Part shown: piece by piece, positions 21,364 through 30,900 of the stretch
How positions within the stretch are numbered: the stretch's first letter is position 1
Layout: each line of letters starts with the position of its first letter
IMG/VR virus record: IMGVR_UViG_3300035643_000024
Coordinates: 1 to 45,596 of that record
From: a virus
Strand: one strand, 5' to 3'
Length of the DNA stretch: 45,596 bases
Made by a program: the position numbers and the translations under genes
Notes under the pieces: model-generated
Seen by the model: the letters and a program-made list of their open reading frames with translations, nothing else
Database searches by the model: none
Told to the model about the DNA's origin: nothing

Positions 21364-21702
21364 ATGGGTTGTATTTACTATGAAAGGAAAAAGGAAATTT
21401 TGGAGGAACAGAAAGGAGGTGATAAGATGGTCATTGACAGAAAGCACAAAATCGTAGCTATTGCTTACGTCAGTCAGAAGATTTACAATGAACAAAATTC
21501 GATTTTGTTCCATGCAAATGATGCTGCACTACTTCGCACATTGTCAGCATATCGTGGAATACAAGTAGAATTAGGATGCGATGCAAATCAACTCAAAGCC
21601 ACAGATTTGCTAATTGCTCGTATTGAGAAATACCAACAAAAACATCAAACAAAAATTCCTGACGTTGATCCTGTTAAGGAAGCAAGTTGTTTAAGAGAGT
21701 AA
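21364..21702 (+). CDS. Hypothetical protein with two strong in-frame starts
   Basis: 112 residues from ATG 21364 (AGGAGAATCTA upstream) or 91 residues from ATG 21427, which has a near-perfect site (AAAGGAGGTGATAAG). The shorter form reads MVIDRKHKIVAIAYVSQKIY, a likely natural N-terminus; the extension (GCIYYERKKEILEEQKGGDK) is encoded by the ribosome site itself. The core is alpha/beta with a conserved-looking FHANDAALLRTLSAYRG. Both forms may be made. Family unknown. Confidence 0.65.
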   Translation: MGCIYYERKKEILEEQKGGDKMVIDRKHKIVAIAYVSQKIYNEQNSILFHANDAALLRTLSAYRGIQVELGCDANQLKATDLLIARIEKYQQKHQTKIPDVDPVKEASCLRE

Positions 21703-21718
21703 AAGGAGGTAACTTAAA

Positions 21719-21952
21719 TTGGCAGAGGAAAAACTATTCGACTCTATTGGCATCCCACTTAATGCTGATTTGCAGTCAGAACAATCAAAGTCAGTCAAGA
21801 AAGTCACTAAGAAGTCCAAAGTAGAAACTCCACTTCAGAAACTTTACAAAAGGAAGGAAGCATTACAATCAGAATTGATTGCGGTTGAAAAACTAATTGA
21901 TTTACTGGCAAACGATTCTGAGGCACATCGCATTATCTCTGAAGAATTGTAG
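21719..21952 (+). CDS. Lys-rich coiled-coil protein
   Basis: TTG start (21719) after AAAGGAGGTAACTTAAA. 77 residues: MAEEKLFDSIGIPLNADLQS, a Lys/Ser-rich linker, then a coiled coil (LYKRKEALQSELIAVEKLID). Sits between the Sak4-like and SSB-like genes, so it may be an accessory of the recombination complex. Confidence 0.62.
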   Translation: MAEEKLFDSIGIPLNADLQSEQSKSVKKVTKKSKVETPLQKLYKRKEALQSELIAVEKLIDLLANDSEAHRIISEEL

Positions 21953-21979
21953 TAAAATTCAAACATTGAAGGTGAATCT

Positions 21980-22360
21980 ATGAAGATGCATTTAGCGCCA
22001 GAAGATATTTTAAGAAGCAAAGATGTCGAAGTTGGGTGGCATGAAGGTACAGTGAAGTCAGTTGACGAATCCGCTGCATCCACTGATAAATCAACCAATT
22101 GGAAAATCACCGTCACTATTCGAGAAGGCGGCAAATATGATGGGATTCCAGTAGAAAACTATTTCAATGAAAAAGCGCCAGGCTTTGCAATCAATTTCTT
22201 GAAAGCTATGGGCTTTGTGATTGATGAAAAAACTGGCGGTGATTACGATTTACAAAAAACTGTTGGCCGTCCGGTTGCATTCTTCGTAGAAATGGGCGAA
22301 TATCAAGGCAGACCGATTAAACGAATCAAAGATTTCAGACCGTCACAACAAACCAAGTAA
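21980..22360 (+). CDS. Probable single-strand DNA-binding protein (SSB- or DUF669-like)
   Basis: 126 residues, all beta: VEVGWHEGTVKSVDESA, WKITVTIREGGKYDGIPVEN, then GRPVAFFVEMGEYQGRPIKR. The five-strand pattern with a GxxV ... EGG...G ... GRP order fits OB-fold SSB-like proteins encoded beside Sak4 in many phages. The C-terminus, KDFRPSQQTK, lacks the acidic tip of bacterial SSB. The function would be protecting single strands and recruiting the Sak4-like protein. Confidence 0.7.
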   Translation: MKMHLAPEDILRSKDVEVGWHEGTVKSVDESAASTDKSTNWKITVTIREGGKYDGIPVENYFNEKAPGFAINFLKAMGFVIDEKTGGDYDLQKTVGRPVAFFVEMGEYQGRPIKRIKDFRPSQQTK

Positions 22361-22369
22361 ATCTTGCGC

Positions 22370-22396
22370 TACGGACATAGCTTCGCTGTGTCCGTA
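22370..22396 (+). other. Intergenic 11-bp hairpin with short loop
   Basis: TACGGACATAG (22370-22380) pairs with CTGTGTCCGTA (22386-22396), including one U-G pair on the rightward RNA, around CTTCG. It ends three bases before the GGAGG of the next gene. No U tract; similar in position to the hairpin at 17288. Confidence 0.7.
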
Positions 22397-22407
22397 CCGG
22401 AGGATTT

Positions 22408-22524
22408 ATGCACGTCAAATTTTATATAGCGACTACGTTGGACATTTTGTATGTCATATGGATTGGCGCACTTTGTTTATTGCCTACATTGGGTATTCTA
22501 TACGAACTTGGTTATGTAAAATGA
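22408..22524 (+). CDS. Very small membrane protein
   Basis: 38 residues, MHVKFYIATTLDILYVIWIG..., nearly all hydrophobic, one long or two short membrane helices. GGAGG six bases before ATG; ATGA overlap with the next gene. Confidence 0.55.
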   Translation: MHVKFYIATTLDILYVIWIGALCLLPTLGILYELGYVK

Positions 22525-22742
22525 CTCGTCTAATCATCAAAGTTTGCAGCAAACGCAAGCATGGTACAGTAGAGGCAGCAGAAAAGCACATAGAGAAACT
22601 ATGCGAAGGCACATCACAAAGTCCGGACGATTTTCGCATCTACTGTTGTGATTTGTGTTCATTTTACCATGTTGGACATAAAGAATCGAAAGTTGTGCGC
22701 GAAAGGAAGAAACATGGAACTAAAAAATACACATATACTTAG
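22521..22742 (+). CDS. Small Cys/His zinc-motif protein
   Basis: 73 residues from ATG 22521 (ATGA overlap): MTRLIIKVCSKRKHGTVEAA, helix, then FRIYCCDLCSFYHVGHKESK, a C-x2-C with two His spaced as in a C2H2 finger, then a basic tail. Similar small single-finger proteins are common in actinophage and other phage early regions. Probably binds DNA or RNA. Confidence 0.65.
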   Translation: MTRLIIKVCSKRKHGTVEAAEKHIEKLCEGTSQSPDDFRIYCCDLCSFYHVGHKESKVVRERKKHGTKKYTYT

Positions 22743-22953
22743 ATTGAATGAAGGTATGTTAAGGGACTGCTGGTGGGAAGTGGTTGAAGATAAAGAGCAT
22801 CACACTATGGAAAATATATTTGTCCTACGTCAAGTGAATTTAGCAGATCATATATCAGGTCAAGCTAAGGTGAAGGAATTTAGATTGAGTGAAGGCGAAG
22901 CTACAGAATTATATAAGATACTAAGGGAAAAACATGGCATTGTTCCAAGATAG
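22714..22953 (+). CDS. Hypothetical 79-residue protein
   Basis: Start chosen at ATG 22714 (AAAGGAAGAAAC upstream). MELKNTHILRLNEGMLRDCW..., a beta-rich first half and an ending helix (LSEGEATELYKILREKHG). Overlaps genes on both sides. Family unknown. Confidence 0.58.
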   Translation: MELKNTHILRLNEGMLRDCWWEVVEDKEHHTMENIFVLRQVNLADHISGQAKVKEFRLSEGEATELYKILREKHGIVPR

Positions 22954-23167
22954 CGCACAAACTCCAGAACGGCGCAACGAAGAAGCTAAAGTAATATTTG
23001 AAAAGTTTCTTAATTGGTTTAATTGGCTTAATCGCATCAACATAATGACATCTAGTGAAGTCATGTTTATTAACAAATTATACGGAATGTATGCTAGACA
23101 TAAAAAAGTTTTTGTGTCAGTGGAGGAATTATTTTGGCTGAGAGATTTAATGGAAAAGTATTTATGA
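22934..23167 (+). CDS. Hypothetical helical protein
   Basis: 77 residues, MALFQDSAQTPERRNEEAKV..., helical with a Trp-rich stretch (FLNWFNWLNRINIMTSSEVM). ATGA overlap with the HNH gene that follows. Family unknown. Confidence 0.58.
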   Translation: MALFQDSAQTPERRNEEAKVIFEKFLNWFNWLNRINIMTSSEVMFINKLYGMYARHKKVFVSVEELFWLRDLMEKYL

Positions 23168-23655
23168 GTAATATTAAAATACCTCCACGAGACAAGGATA
23201 TATTTAATCTCAAACTCTCAATTGAGCTAGTACCTAAATCTATATGGTATCTAAACTTACGTTCCCTGCTTGACAAATCACAATGGGATAAGATAAGAAG
23301 ATATTGCTACGAAAACGCCTCATATGTATGTGAAATATGCGGTCAGGTCGGTGATAGGTGGCCTGTAGAGTGCCACGAAAAATGGGAATATAATGACAAA
23401 ACATATATCGCTAAATTGATAGGTGTGATAGCTCTATGCCCCAATTGTCATAGGGCAAAACATCTGGGCAGAACAGAGTTTCTACATCCAGAGATGGTCA
23501 ATAATGTATATGTACATATCAGAGGAGTGAACAATTGGGATGTTGATACCTTAAATCAATACATAATTCTAAAAGCTACCGAATACGAAAAAAGATGTCA
23601 ACATATGTGGTCGGTAGATATTAGTTGGGCCATAAAACTACTTGAAAATATTTAG
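23164..23655 (+). CDS. HNH endonuclease with zinc site
   Basis: 163 residues from ATG 23164. The centre reads VCEICGQVGDRWPVECHEKW and later LCPNCHRAKHLG: two C-x2-C zinc pairs, a His in ECHEKW at the catalytic position and a final N-C-H. It is the HNH pattern seen in restriction-like and free-standing phage nucleases and differs from the HNH_3 type at 451-918. It sits directly before the polymerase gene, a common homing site of such genes. It may instead be a component of replication or host DNA breakdown. Confidence 0.85.
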   Translation: MSNIKIPPRDKDIFNLKLSIELVPKSIWYLNLRSLLDKSQWDKIRRYCYENASYVCEICGQVGDRWPVECHEKWEYNDKTYIAKLIGVIALCPNCHRAKHLGRTEFLHPEMVNNVYVHIRGVNNWDVDTLNQYIILKATEYEKRCQHMWSVDISWAIKLLENI

Positions 23656-23664
23656 GAAAGTATA

Positions 23665-26139
23665 ATGCCTAATTGGATTAATGGGGTTGGTCCAACATCA
23701 GCAAAATTAGTCGTCTGCGGCGAAGCTCCCGGTAAAGTGGAGGACGAACAAGGTTTACCATTTGTAGGTCCATCCGGTGAATTGGTCAATTCAATGTTAT
23801 CAAATGCGGGTACATCACGCAATGATTGTTATATAACAAATGTTTGCAAGGTAAGGCCACCAGATAATGACTGGATGAGATTGAAGGAAACTGGACACAC
23901 ATATGAAGAATTTGTATCAATTTTACGCAAGGAAATTGAAGTTATAGCTCCGAACTGCATCCTTGCATTGGGTGGCCGGGCATTGGAAGCTCTCACGCCA
24001 TTTAAGGGTATCGTTCACTACAGAGGTAGCATTCTTGAAGGAATCAATAGAATTAAGGTTGTGCCGTCAATTCACCCTGCGAATTTACTGGAGCATCGCA
24101 GAGATGGCATGTTCACATGGAAAGATAAAGCGTACATACAGCTTGACTTTAATAGGGCCGTACAGCAAAGTAGGTTCCCAGAATTAAGACTTCCTCAGCG
24201 TAGTTTATGGGTCTGCACTAATTCCTCTACATTATATGACTTCATAGAACGTAACAGAGACAAATGGGAATCAGGATGTGCCATTGATTTTGAAGCATAT
24301 CATTGCATTCCAATTTGTATTGGTTTATCCTTCAGCCGATACGAAGGCATTTCAGTCCCACTATTTAACACTCCCACCAAGAAAGGTAAGCAATACAATA
24401 TCAGTAACCTGGAGTTGGTTACCATATGGAGCATTGTTGCCGAATTTCTAGCAAATCCAAATATCAAAAAGATTGGGCAGAATTTGAAATATGACCAACG
24501 CATCGCAGAAAACGTCGGATTCCGCATCGCAGGAATAAAGTCCGACACGCAATTAAAATTTCACCAGTGTTATGCTGAGTTCCGCAAGCGATTAGAATTT
24601 CAAACGAGCGTTTTGACTGAAGAACCATATTACAAAGATGAATACCGGGAATTTGATCCAGAAAAAGATTCAATGGAGCAAGTGTATTTATACAACGCCA
24701 AAGATGCATCTGTAACAAAAGAACTTGATGAGATTGAGGAAGATGAAATTGAAGAGTTTGGTGTGCGAAAAGTGTATTACAACTTTTCGATGCGTTTACA
24801 TCAATTCTATTATGACATGGAATCCAATGGATTCACTGTTGACCAAGCACGTCGAAAGGAATTAATAGAAAAATATGAGCGGAAAATCAAAGAAGAACAG
24901 GAAATACTTGATAAACTATGTAATCATCCGATTAACGTCAATTCCAATAAAGATGTTCCCATGCTCATTTACGTTGAGCTTAAAATTCCGCTCAGAGTCA
25001 AGAAAAGAAAATCAGGAAGAAGTACACCGTCAACAGATGAGGACACTTTATTGTCTCTTTTGGCGAATGTTGTCAAAGATGAAAAAAGAAGGGACATTAT
25101 TGGGCGTATTTTACAAATCAGAGGATATTACAAAGTGCTTGGGACCAATCTTGGAGTCCCCAAATATGCAGAAAAAACCAAAGGCAAAAGATTCTATGAA
25201 GATGAAGATGGGCGCATCAGGACGACATTTCTAATTACGGGAACTGAATCGAATAGAACCTCCACAAATAAATTGAAACCACCAGTCAGGGATGGACAAG
25301 GTGGTTTATCATATCAAACAATTACAAAGCACACGGAAGAGGGACAAGATATTCGGTCCATGCTCTGTGCATCACCAGGATATACATTAATTGAATGGGA
25401 TCAATCACAAGCGGAATCACGCATCGCGTTACATTTGGCCAATGAACATGAAATGTTAAAGCGTATGGATAAAGAGGATTTGCATTTAATACGCGCATCA
25501 TGGATTACGGGGAGAACTTATGAGGAAGAACTTGCAATCTACAGTAACGGAAATGATTATTATAGACAAGTTGGAAAACACAGCGGTCATGCAAATGACA
25601 ACGCAGTGGGAAAACGGAAATTGGTCGAGCTTATCTTTCACCATAGTAGGATTATCATATCTGAGTGGAAAGCTGGTGAAATACTTACAGTAATGTATCG
25701 AAATTCCCCGGGCATAGAGGATGTATTTCATGCACAAATCCGCAACTGCATTCTATCAGATAGGATGCTTATTGATCCGCATAGACGTAAACGCACCTTC
25801 TACAATAAACTTGGTGACGAGTTATACAAAGAAGCATATGCACACATCAAGCAAAGTACGGTAACTGGTCAGACACAAAAAGCGGGTTTAAGTATTCGTG
25901 CACAATGTCCGTCTGTGCGTATGATTTGTGAATGGCACGATGCGCTTGTGGCAGAATGTCCAGATTCAGAATTGGATTACGTTGTTCCAATCGGCGTAAA
26001 CGCATTTGAACAACCGATAGATTTTAGTAATTGCAGTTTACCACGGGGACCATTGGTAATCCCATGTGGTGTGAAGGTGAGTAAAAACTGGAGAGACTTG
26101 GTAAGGTGGAGATCAAAAAGTGATTCTATCGGGCCGTGA
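23665..26139 (+). CDS. DNA polymerase, family A, with N-terminal uracil-DNA glycosylase domain
   Basis: An 824-residue fusion. Residues 1-165: family 4-type UDG, with GEAPGKVEDEQGLPFVGP (19-36) and the later PSIHPANLL (134-142), but without the usual N-terminal Fe-S cysteines. Residues 200-350: DEDDy 3'-5' exonuclease with IDFEAY (Asp 208, Glu 210), NLKYDQ (Asp 277) and YNAKD (Tyr 343, Asp 347). Residues 370-824: polymerase; motif A EWDQSQAESR (Asp 579), motif B RQVGKHSGHANDNAVG (Arg 634, Lys 638), motif C EWHDALVAE (His 758, Asp 759). Motif C reads HDA where HDE is usual, and the motif B Tyr position appears to be Asn 646. A similar UDG-polymerase fusion is known in SPO1-type phages. Replicative polymerase. 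Confidence 0.92.
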   Translation: MPNWINGVGPTSAKLVVCGEAPGKVEDEQGLPFVGPSGELVNSMLSNAGTSRNDCYITNVCKVRPPDNDWMRLKETGHTYEEFVSILRKEIEVIAPNCILALGGRALEALTPFKGIVHYRGSILEGINRIKVVPSIHPANLLEHRRDGMFTWKDKAYIQLDFNRAVQQSRFPELRLPQRSLWVCTNSSTLYDFIERNRDKWESGCAIDFEAYHCIPICIGLSFSRYEGISVPLFNTPTKKGKQYNISNLELVTIWSIVAEFLANPNIKKIGQNLKYDQRIAENVGFRIAGIKSDTQLKFHQCYAEFRKRLEFQTSVLTEEPYYKDEYREFDPEKDSMEQVYLYNAKDASVTKELDEIEEDEIEEFGVRKVYYNFSMRLHQFYYDMESNGFTVDQARRKELIEKYERKIKEEQEILDKLCNHPINVNSNKDVPMLIYVELKIPLRVKKRKSGRSTPSTDEDTLLSLLANVVKDEKRRDIIGRILQIRGYYKVLGTNLGVPKYAEKTKGKRFYEDEDGRIRTTFLITGTESNRTSTNKLKPPVRDGQGGLSYQTITKHTEEGQDIRSMLCASPGYTLIEWDQSQAESRIALHLANEHEMLKRMDKEDLHLIRASWITGRTYEEELAIYSNGNDYYRQVGKHSGHANDNAVGKRKLVELIFHHSRIIISEWKAGEILTVMYRNSPGIEDVFHAQIRNCILSDRMLIDPHRRKRTFYNKLGDELYKEAYAHIKQSTVTGQTQKAGLSIRAQCPSVRMICEWHDALVAECPDSELDYVVPIGVNAFEQPIDFSNCSLPRGPLVIPCGVKVSKNWRDLVRWRSKSDSIGP

Positions 26140-26569
26140 CATCAAATGGTACATAGAAAAAGGGTTGCTGAAAATTGAGCCTGTTGAAGAGGAACAATTT
26201 CAGCAGAATGGCATTGATTTAATTCTTGAAGATATGATTGATGCCTTACAAAATAAACCAATAACTTATGTTTATCGAAAAAGATTTTATCTTGGCGCAA
26301 CCAGGGAAATACTAACATTACCGGATGATTTATGTGCATTTGTGACATTGCGATCTACATGGGCGAGAAAGGGTATATTAATTTGTCCAACAATGGTGGA
26401 TGCCGGGTTTATTGGAAATCTAACTGTGGAAATATTTGCAGCGGGCTATAGCGGTCCTGCACCATTGTATAGTAGATTTTTACATTTAGTATTTGCTAAA
26501 ATGGCAACTCCGGGTGATGCGTATAAAGGCAAGTATCAAGGACAAAAAGGGGTGACATTAGCAAAATGA
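26120..26569 (+). CDS. dcd: dCTP deaminase (Dcd/dUTPase superfamily)
   Basis: 149 residues from GTG 26120 (GGTGGAG upstream), overlapping the polymerase by 20 bases. The trimer-fold signature is clear: EQFQQNGIDLILED near residue 25, then LRSTWARKGILI (Arg 78, Ser 79) and VDAGFIGNLTVEIF (Glu 104). Dcd turns dCTP to dUTP; the Ser-Arg pair and the Glu fit the deaminase rather than dUTPase. No thymidylate synthase or separate dUTPase is visible, so the dUTP probably feeds host TMP synthesis, unless it is used directly. Being coupled to a polymerase with a UDG domain hints at joint control of uracil in phage DNA. Confidence 0.85.
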   Translation: MILSGRDIKWYIEKGLLKIEPVEEEQFQQNGIDLILEDMIDALQNKPITYVYRKRFYLGATREILTLPDDLCAFVTLRSTWARKGILICPTMVDAGFIGNLTVEIFAAGYSGPAPLYSRFLHLVFAKMATPGDAYKGKYQGQKGVTLAK

Positions 26570-26802
26570 TATTTGATTTCCCTGTAACATTTCGAGTTAG
26601 GGCAAAGAATCGTGAAGAAGCCAAACAATCTCTCAAGCAATGGCTGGATATATCTAATGTAGTATGTCCAGGCTCAATTGCATCAAACCCAAAATTTCAA
26701 TATACAATAGGTAATCCAATTTGTCCACCAGACGAGCCGACTGTTCCAAAACCAAAGGAACATAATGTCATGGATAAGTCAGATATTACAAGAGACAAGT
26801 GA
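26566..26802 (+). CDS. Hypothetical 78-residue protein
   Basis: MIFDFPVTFRVRAKNREEAK, a strand then a helix (QSLKQWLDISNVV), later a Pro-rich tail (PPDEPTVPKPKEHNVM). ATGA overlap with dcd; its end overlaps the helicase gene by 38 bases. Family unknown; the FPVTFRVRAKNREEA opening is common to many small phage proteins. Confidence 0.62.
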   Translation: MIFDFPVTFRVRAKNREEAKQSLKQWLDISNVVCPGSIASNPKFQYTIGNPICPPDEPTVPKPKEHNVMDKSDITRDK

Positions 26803-27952
26803 ATTTGAATGTCCTGAACGATATATCTATTGGGCTTGTTTAACAGCAATTTCGGCAGTTTGTAGAAAGAATTTTTACCTGGATAGATTTGCTTACAAGT
26901 GCTATCCTAATGTCTATGTACTCTTGGTAGGCGATTCTGGCCTTAAAAAAGGCTATGCTGTTAAACTGGCCAAAGATTTAGCAACTAAAGCGCATTCGAC
27001 TCGCGTTATTGCGGGACGATATTCTATACCTGCCGCTATAAGGGAATTGGGAAAAGCATTTCATATCACAAAGACAGACATGCTAAAGGAAGCTCATGGT
27101 TTCTTATGCAATTCGGAATTGGATGCCGCGTTTGTAAAAGACGATGATAGCTTTTCGGTATTAACGGATTTATATGATTGTCATTGGAATCCTAAATGGG
27201 ACAATTGGTTAAAGGGTGGAGATGTAAACCTTGACGACCCATACATAGTTATTCTTGGTGGTTCAAATGAGACGAACTTAAAAGACGCACTACCGAATAA
27301 AGCCATTGGCGGTGGATATATAGCACGAAGTATTGTGGTATTTGAGGAAAAACCAAGGACTATAAGTTCGTTAGTGTATCCACCAGAAATACAGCCGAAC
27401 ATTGAAAAGTATGCAAACCGATTAAGGGAAATATCAAATATGCGTGGTGAGTTTAAGTTCACTGATTCAAGTGGAAAGTTCTTTGATTCATGGTATCAGG
27501 AGTTCAAACGTGGTACGCCGAAAGATAGAACTGGTACGCTGATGCGTATTGATGAAACCATATTAAAGGTTGCCATGTTATTAAGTTTATCAGAACGGTT
27601 CGATTTGCTTTTGATTGAAGAGGATTTACAGGAAGCAATTGATTCAGTTTTATTATGTTACGATGGGATGCGGCGCGTATTTCTCGGAAGTGGTAAAGCT
27701 GAACTCGCGGAGAAAACTGGAATCATCCTTAAACATTTAATGAAGCAATCAGATTTGCGTATGACAAGAACTAGATTAATTAATGAAGGATGGAAGTGGG
27801 GAGACTATGACAGCACTGATGTAGATAAGATCATGGATACATTACAGCAGAGCGGTGCATTGTTAGTACATCGTGAAGGTGGGGATGTGATTTACGAATT
27901 AAGGCGTGAAATTGCGGAGCAGTATATTAAATTCAAATCGGAGATGAATTAG
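26765..27952 (+). CDS. DUF3987-like P-loop ATPase, putative replicative helicase
   Basis: A 395-residue protein. Residues 54-63 (LVGDSGLKKG) are a P-loop of the G-x-x-G-x-x-K-G kind seen in DUF3987 and phage helicase-primase relatives; HGFLCNSELDAAF is the Walker B region and YIVILGGSNETNL the sensor strand. The C-terminal part, RMTRTRLINEGWKWGDYDST then IMDTLQQSGALLVHREGGDV, is a winged helix. It has no primase domain, and no other DnaB-like helicase is present, so it is the best candidate for fork unwinding. It is the last gene of the rightward arm; its TAG overlaps the opposing stop. Confidence 0.75.
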   Translation: MSWISQILQETSEFECPERYIYWACLTAISAVCRKNFYLDRFAYKCYPNVYVLLVGDSGLKKGYAVKLAKDLATKAHSTRVIAGRYSIPAAIRELGKAFHITKTDMLKEAHGFLCNSELDAAFVKDDDSFSVLTDLYDCHWNPKWDNWLKGGDVNLDDPYIVILGGSNETNLKDALPNKAIGGGYIARSIVVFEEKPRTISSLVYPPEIQPNIEKYANRLREISNMRGEFKFTDSSGKFFDSWYQEFKRGTPKDRTGTLMRIDETILKVAMLLSLSERFDLLLIEEDLQEAIDSVLLCYDGMRRVFLGSGKAELAEKTGIILKHLMKQSDLRMTRTRLINEGWKWGDYDSTDVDKIMDTLQQSGALLVHREGGDVIYELRREIAEQYIKFKSEMN

Positions 27953-30900
27953 CGATAGGTCGGTTCTAACACTTCTTTAGCTTTGCTTTCAACAAACTTT
28001 CCAACTTTGCTTTGTCCCGCAGGGATTACATACTTCAAAAACTCTTCAATGCCCCCGGCATAATCATCACGTCTAAATCGCGTCATTGCACGTGTTATTG
28101 CTTGTATAATTGGACTTCCGATCTGGAATGTTTGGAATCCAAGATGCGCTAATCTAACACCGAGCTTTTCCGTTAAATACAATAATCCAATTAGCGAACC
28201 CGTGTATGACAGAGCAGAAATCCAGTTGTTCAAAGTTGGTTTATCAAGAGCGCGTACATAAGAGCCAAGGTGTAGTTCCCCATATTTCTGTGCCCAATAC
28301 TTGAATTGGAAGATCAATTTGGAAAGGGTCTGTTCAAATATTTCTGCTTGTCGCGCCGGTGTAGTTGCGCCTTCGGCACGCATCGCCCAATCCGCTGCTT
28401 TCTTTGGGTCATTCGGATATATTTGCTGCCCAATCTTCAATGCAACACTCTTTGCAATTGTATTACCAGCATCGAAGAAATTTCCAATTTGATCAAATTC
28501 TTCACCCACTCGCTTCATTGCAATTGGTATTTGTGATTGCTGTAACATACCTGCATTTCGCGCGTCACGGACCGCTTGAATTGGATTCTTCGCAAATTCT
28601 GCGAAGCCATTAAAAACGTTCAAAGGCCCGGTTGATAACGCCTCTGGAATAACTTGACCAACAGAACGCGCAAGGTGCAACATCTGCAAATTCACGGAAA
28701 ATGGCAGAATTGATCTTGTGCCCATTCCTGTAATTGCGCCTGTTACATTACGGACTATATTGGACAAATCGAGCGCATCATATCCTGCGTAATTTCTGAT
28801 ATACCAATTAGCGTTGCGCCACAAAGTTGTATTTTTGGGTACACGCTCCAATACCTCACGCGCTTTCAATACTGCCGGTTTGTCATATATTAACCTTGCA
28901 AGAGATTCAACATATGCACGCATCACGCGATCAGAGTTGTATTCAATGTTCGTCAATTCGCCGGTCCGTCTTTCAATAAATGGACTTGTTGGTGTGGGTT
29001 TTGGTCTTACGTAAACTTGTTCTCCATGTTGTTCCCCAGTGAGCGGAACCTGTTCTTTGTTGTAATATTGCTGTATCCTGTCTCGAATTAGGTTCTTAAA
29101 TTCCCCGCGTGCAATGGGGTCGAATAAGGCAGCGATACTTGCTTTGAGTTCCTCAGCCAAATCCGGCTGGTTCATAATATGTGTGAAATATTCGTTGATA
29201 GTTCCAGGCATTTTGCCAGCGCGAGTTACCACATTATGTGCTTTTGCAAAATCCCAAATTGAATCAAGCAATTTCCTGTAACCATCCGCTACGTCAAGAG
29301 CTTTTGGACTAAATCCTTTCAGATTTAATGGAATTTCTCTAAAATTGTCAAGCAAGATTCCAACTTGTTCTTTTTCTTTTGATGTTAAAAATTTGCCTCG
29401 AATATTATCAATTATGCCATAGACTTGTGACTTAAAAATTTCTTTGGGAATTTCTCCAACGTCCTTTGTTGATGTACCTTTAATGTAATCTGCAATTGGT
29501 TTTGTCCAGGGATTTTGTTCAAGATTTTTATCTGCTGAACCGAATAGTACCTTGAGTTTATTTAGTGCGCCCGATCTGTCTTCGTATGTCAAAACCGCAT
29601 CATGTAGTTTTGATCCTTTCATACTCTCCAGTTCTTCAGGGGAGAGTTTTTCTCCCCTGGCGATTTTTTCTTGAAGTTGTGCAACATAATTTTTGAATTT
29701 ATTGTCCTTTCCTATGTTATTTACAATATCACGAAATGCTGTCGTATCGAATACGCCGGATTCATCCTTGAGATTTGCCAGGATTCTATCAGACGCTTTT
29801 TTGGTTTTTACGATTAATGGTTCGGTAGCTATTTCAGGACTTTTTTTTACTGCTTCAATCTCTTCAGGCATTTCTTCTTCGTTTACAATCGCATCAATGA
29901 CTTGATTCTGTTGCGTTCTCGTCAGTTCACGCATTCTCTTTCCGAACATCTTTTGTGCCATTGCATTTTGCTTATCAACTTCTGCAATCCAAAAATCTTC
30001 AGGAGATTCTTGGGGCAACCTGACTTGCGGTAATTCTTGCGGTAGTTCTTGCGGTAGTGCGCTTACTTCAGGCAGATCAATTGGCGAGGGTTGCCCTAAG
30101 ATTCTTGAAGTATCTAATGTATGAATGCGTGTATTTATTTCTTCTAATTGTCTTGTTAAGGTTTTTATCTCATTTGGATCTGTTGTACTTTCTAATTGAG
30201 TTTGTAATTCATCACGTTGATTCATTAAATCTGCGGCGGGGTGTTCTTCAGGTAATCTACCATATCTGAATCCTTCTTCACGTGCAAATTCTGGTAACAT
30301 TAATTCTTTTCGCTGTGCACGTTCTTCTTCTGACATTTCTGGCGGCTCAAGTTCCGGTTCAGCCAATGCACCAAATTGTTCTTCCAATGGAGGTTCTTGT
30401 GGCGGCGCTGTAGTTCGCGCCGCTTCGTCATTCTCCAAAGCTTGTAATAAATCCAATTCAGACGCATCTGAAACTTGCTTCATTGCTTGAACTTGTTGTT
30501 GTGTTTGAGGATCAATTTGAATTTGTTTCGGCACACCTTGTTCAGTAACATTTGCAACGCCAGTTGCAGGATCAAAATTTGTTATTTGTCTTGGCTCCGG
30601 TGTTATAATGACTCCAGGTTTTCGCGGAATCCTAGTTACGTCAGTTTCAGTATATCCTGGCCACTTAACTGTGCCAGCCTTTTGCATATTAACTTGCGGA
30701 ATCCCGTAAGGTTTTTGTTCAGGTAATCTTGGTACTTCCCTAGGTAATATAGGACGTGGTTCCGGTGTTACTTCTATTGGTATTTCCGGTGGTGGAATAA
30801 TTTGTGGCAATTGCCTCTGTGTAGCCGCTCCTAGCGGGTACGGTTCATGCGCAATTTCACCAGTTAATTCTGTAGGTTGTACTGTTATTGTTTCTGGTGT

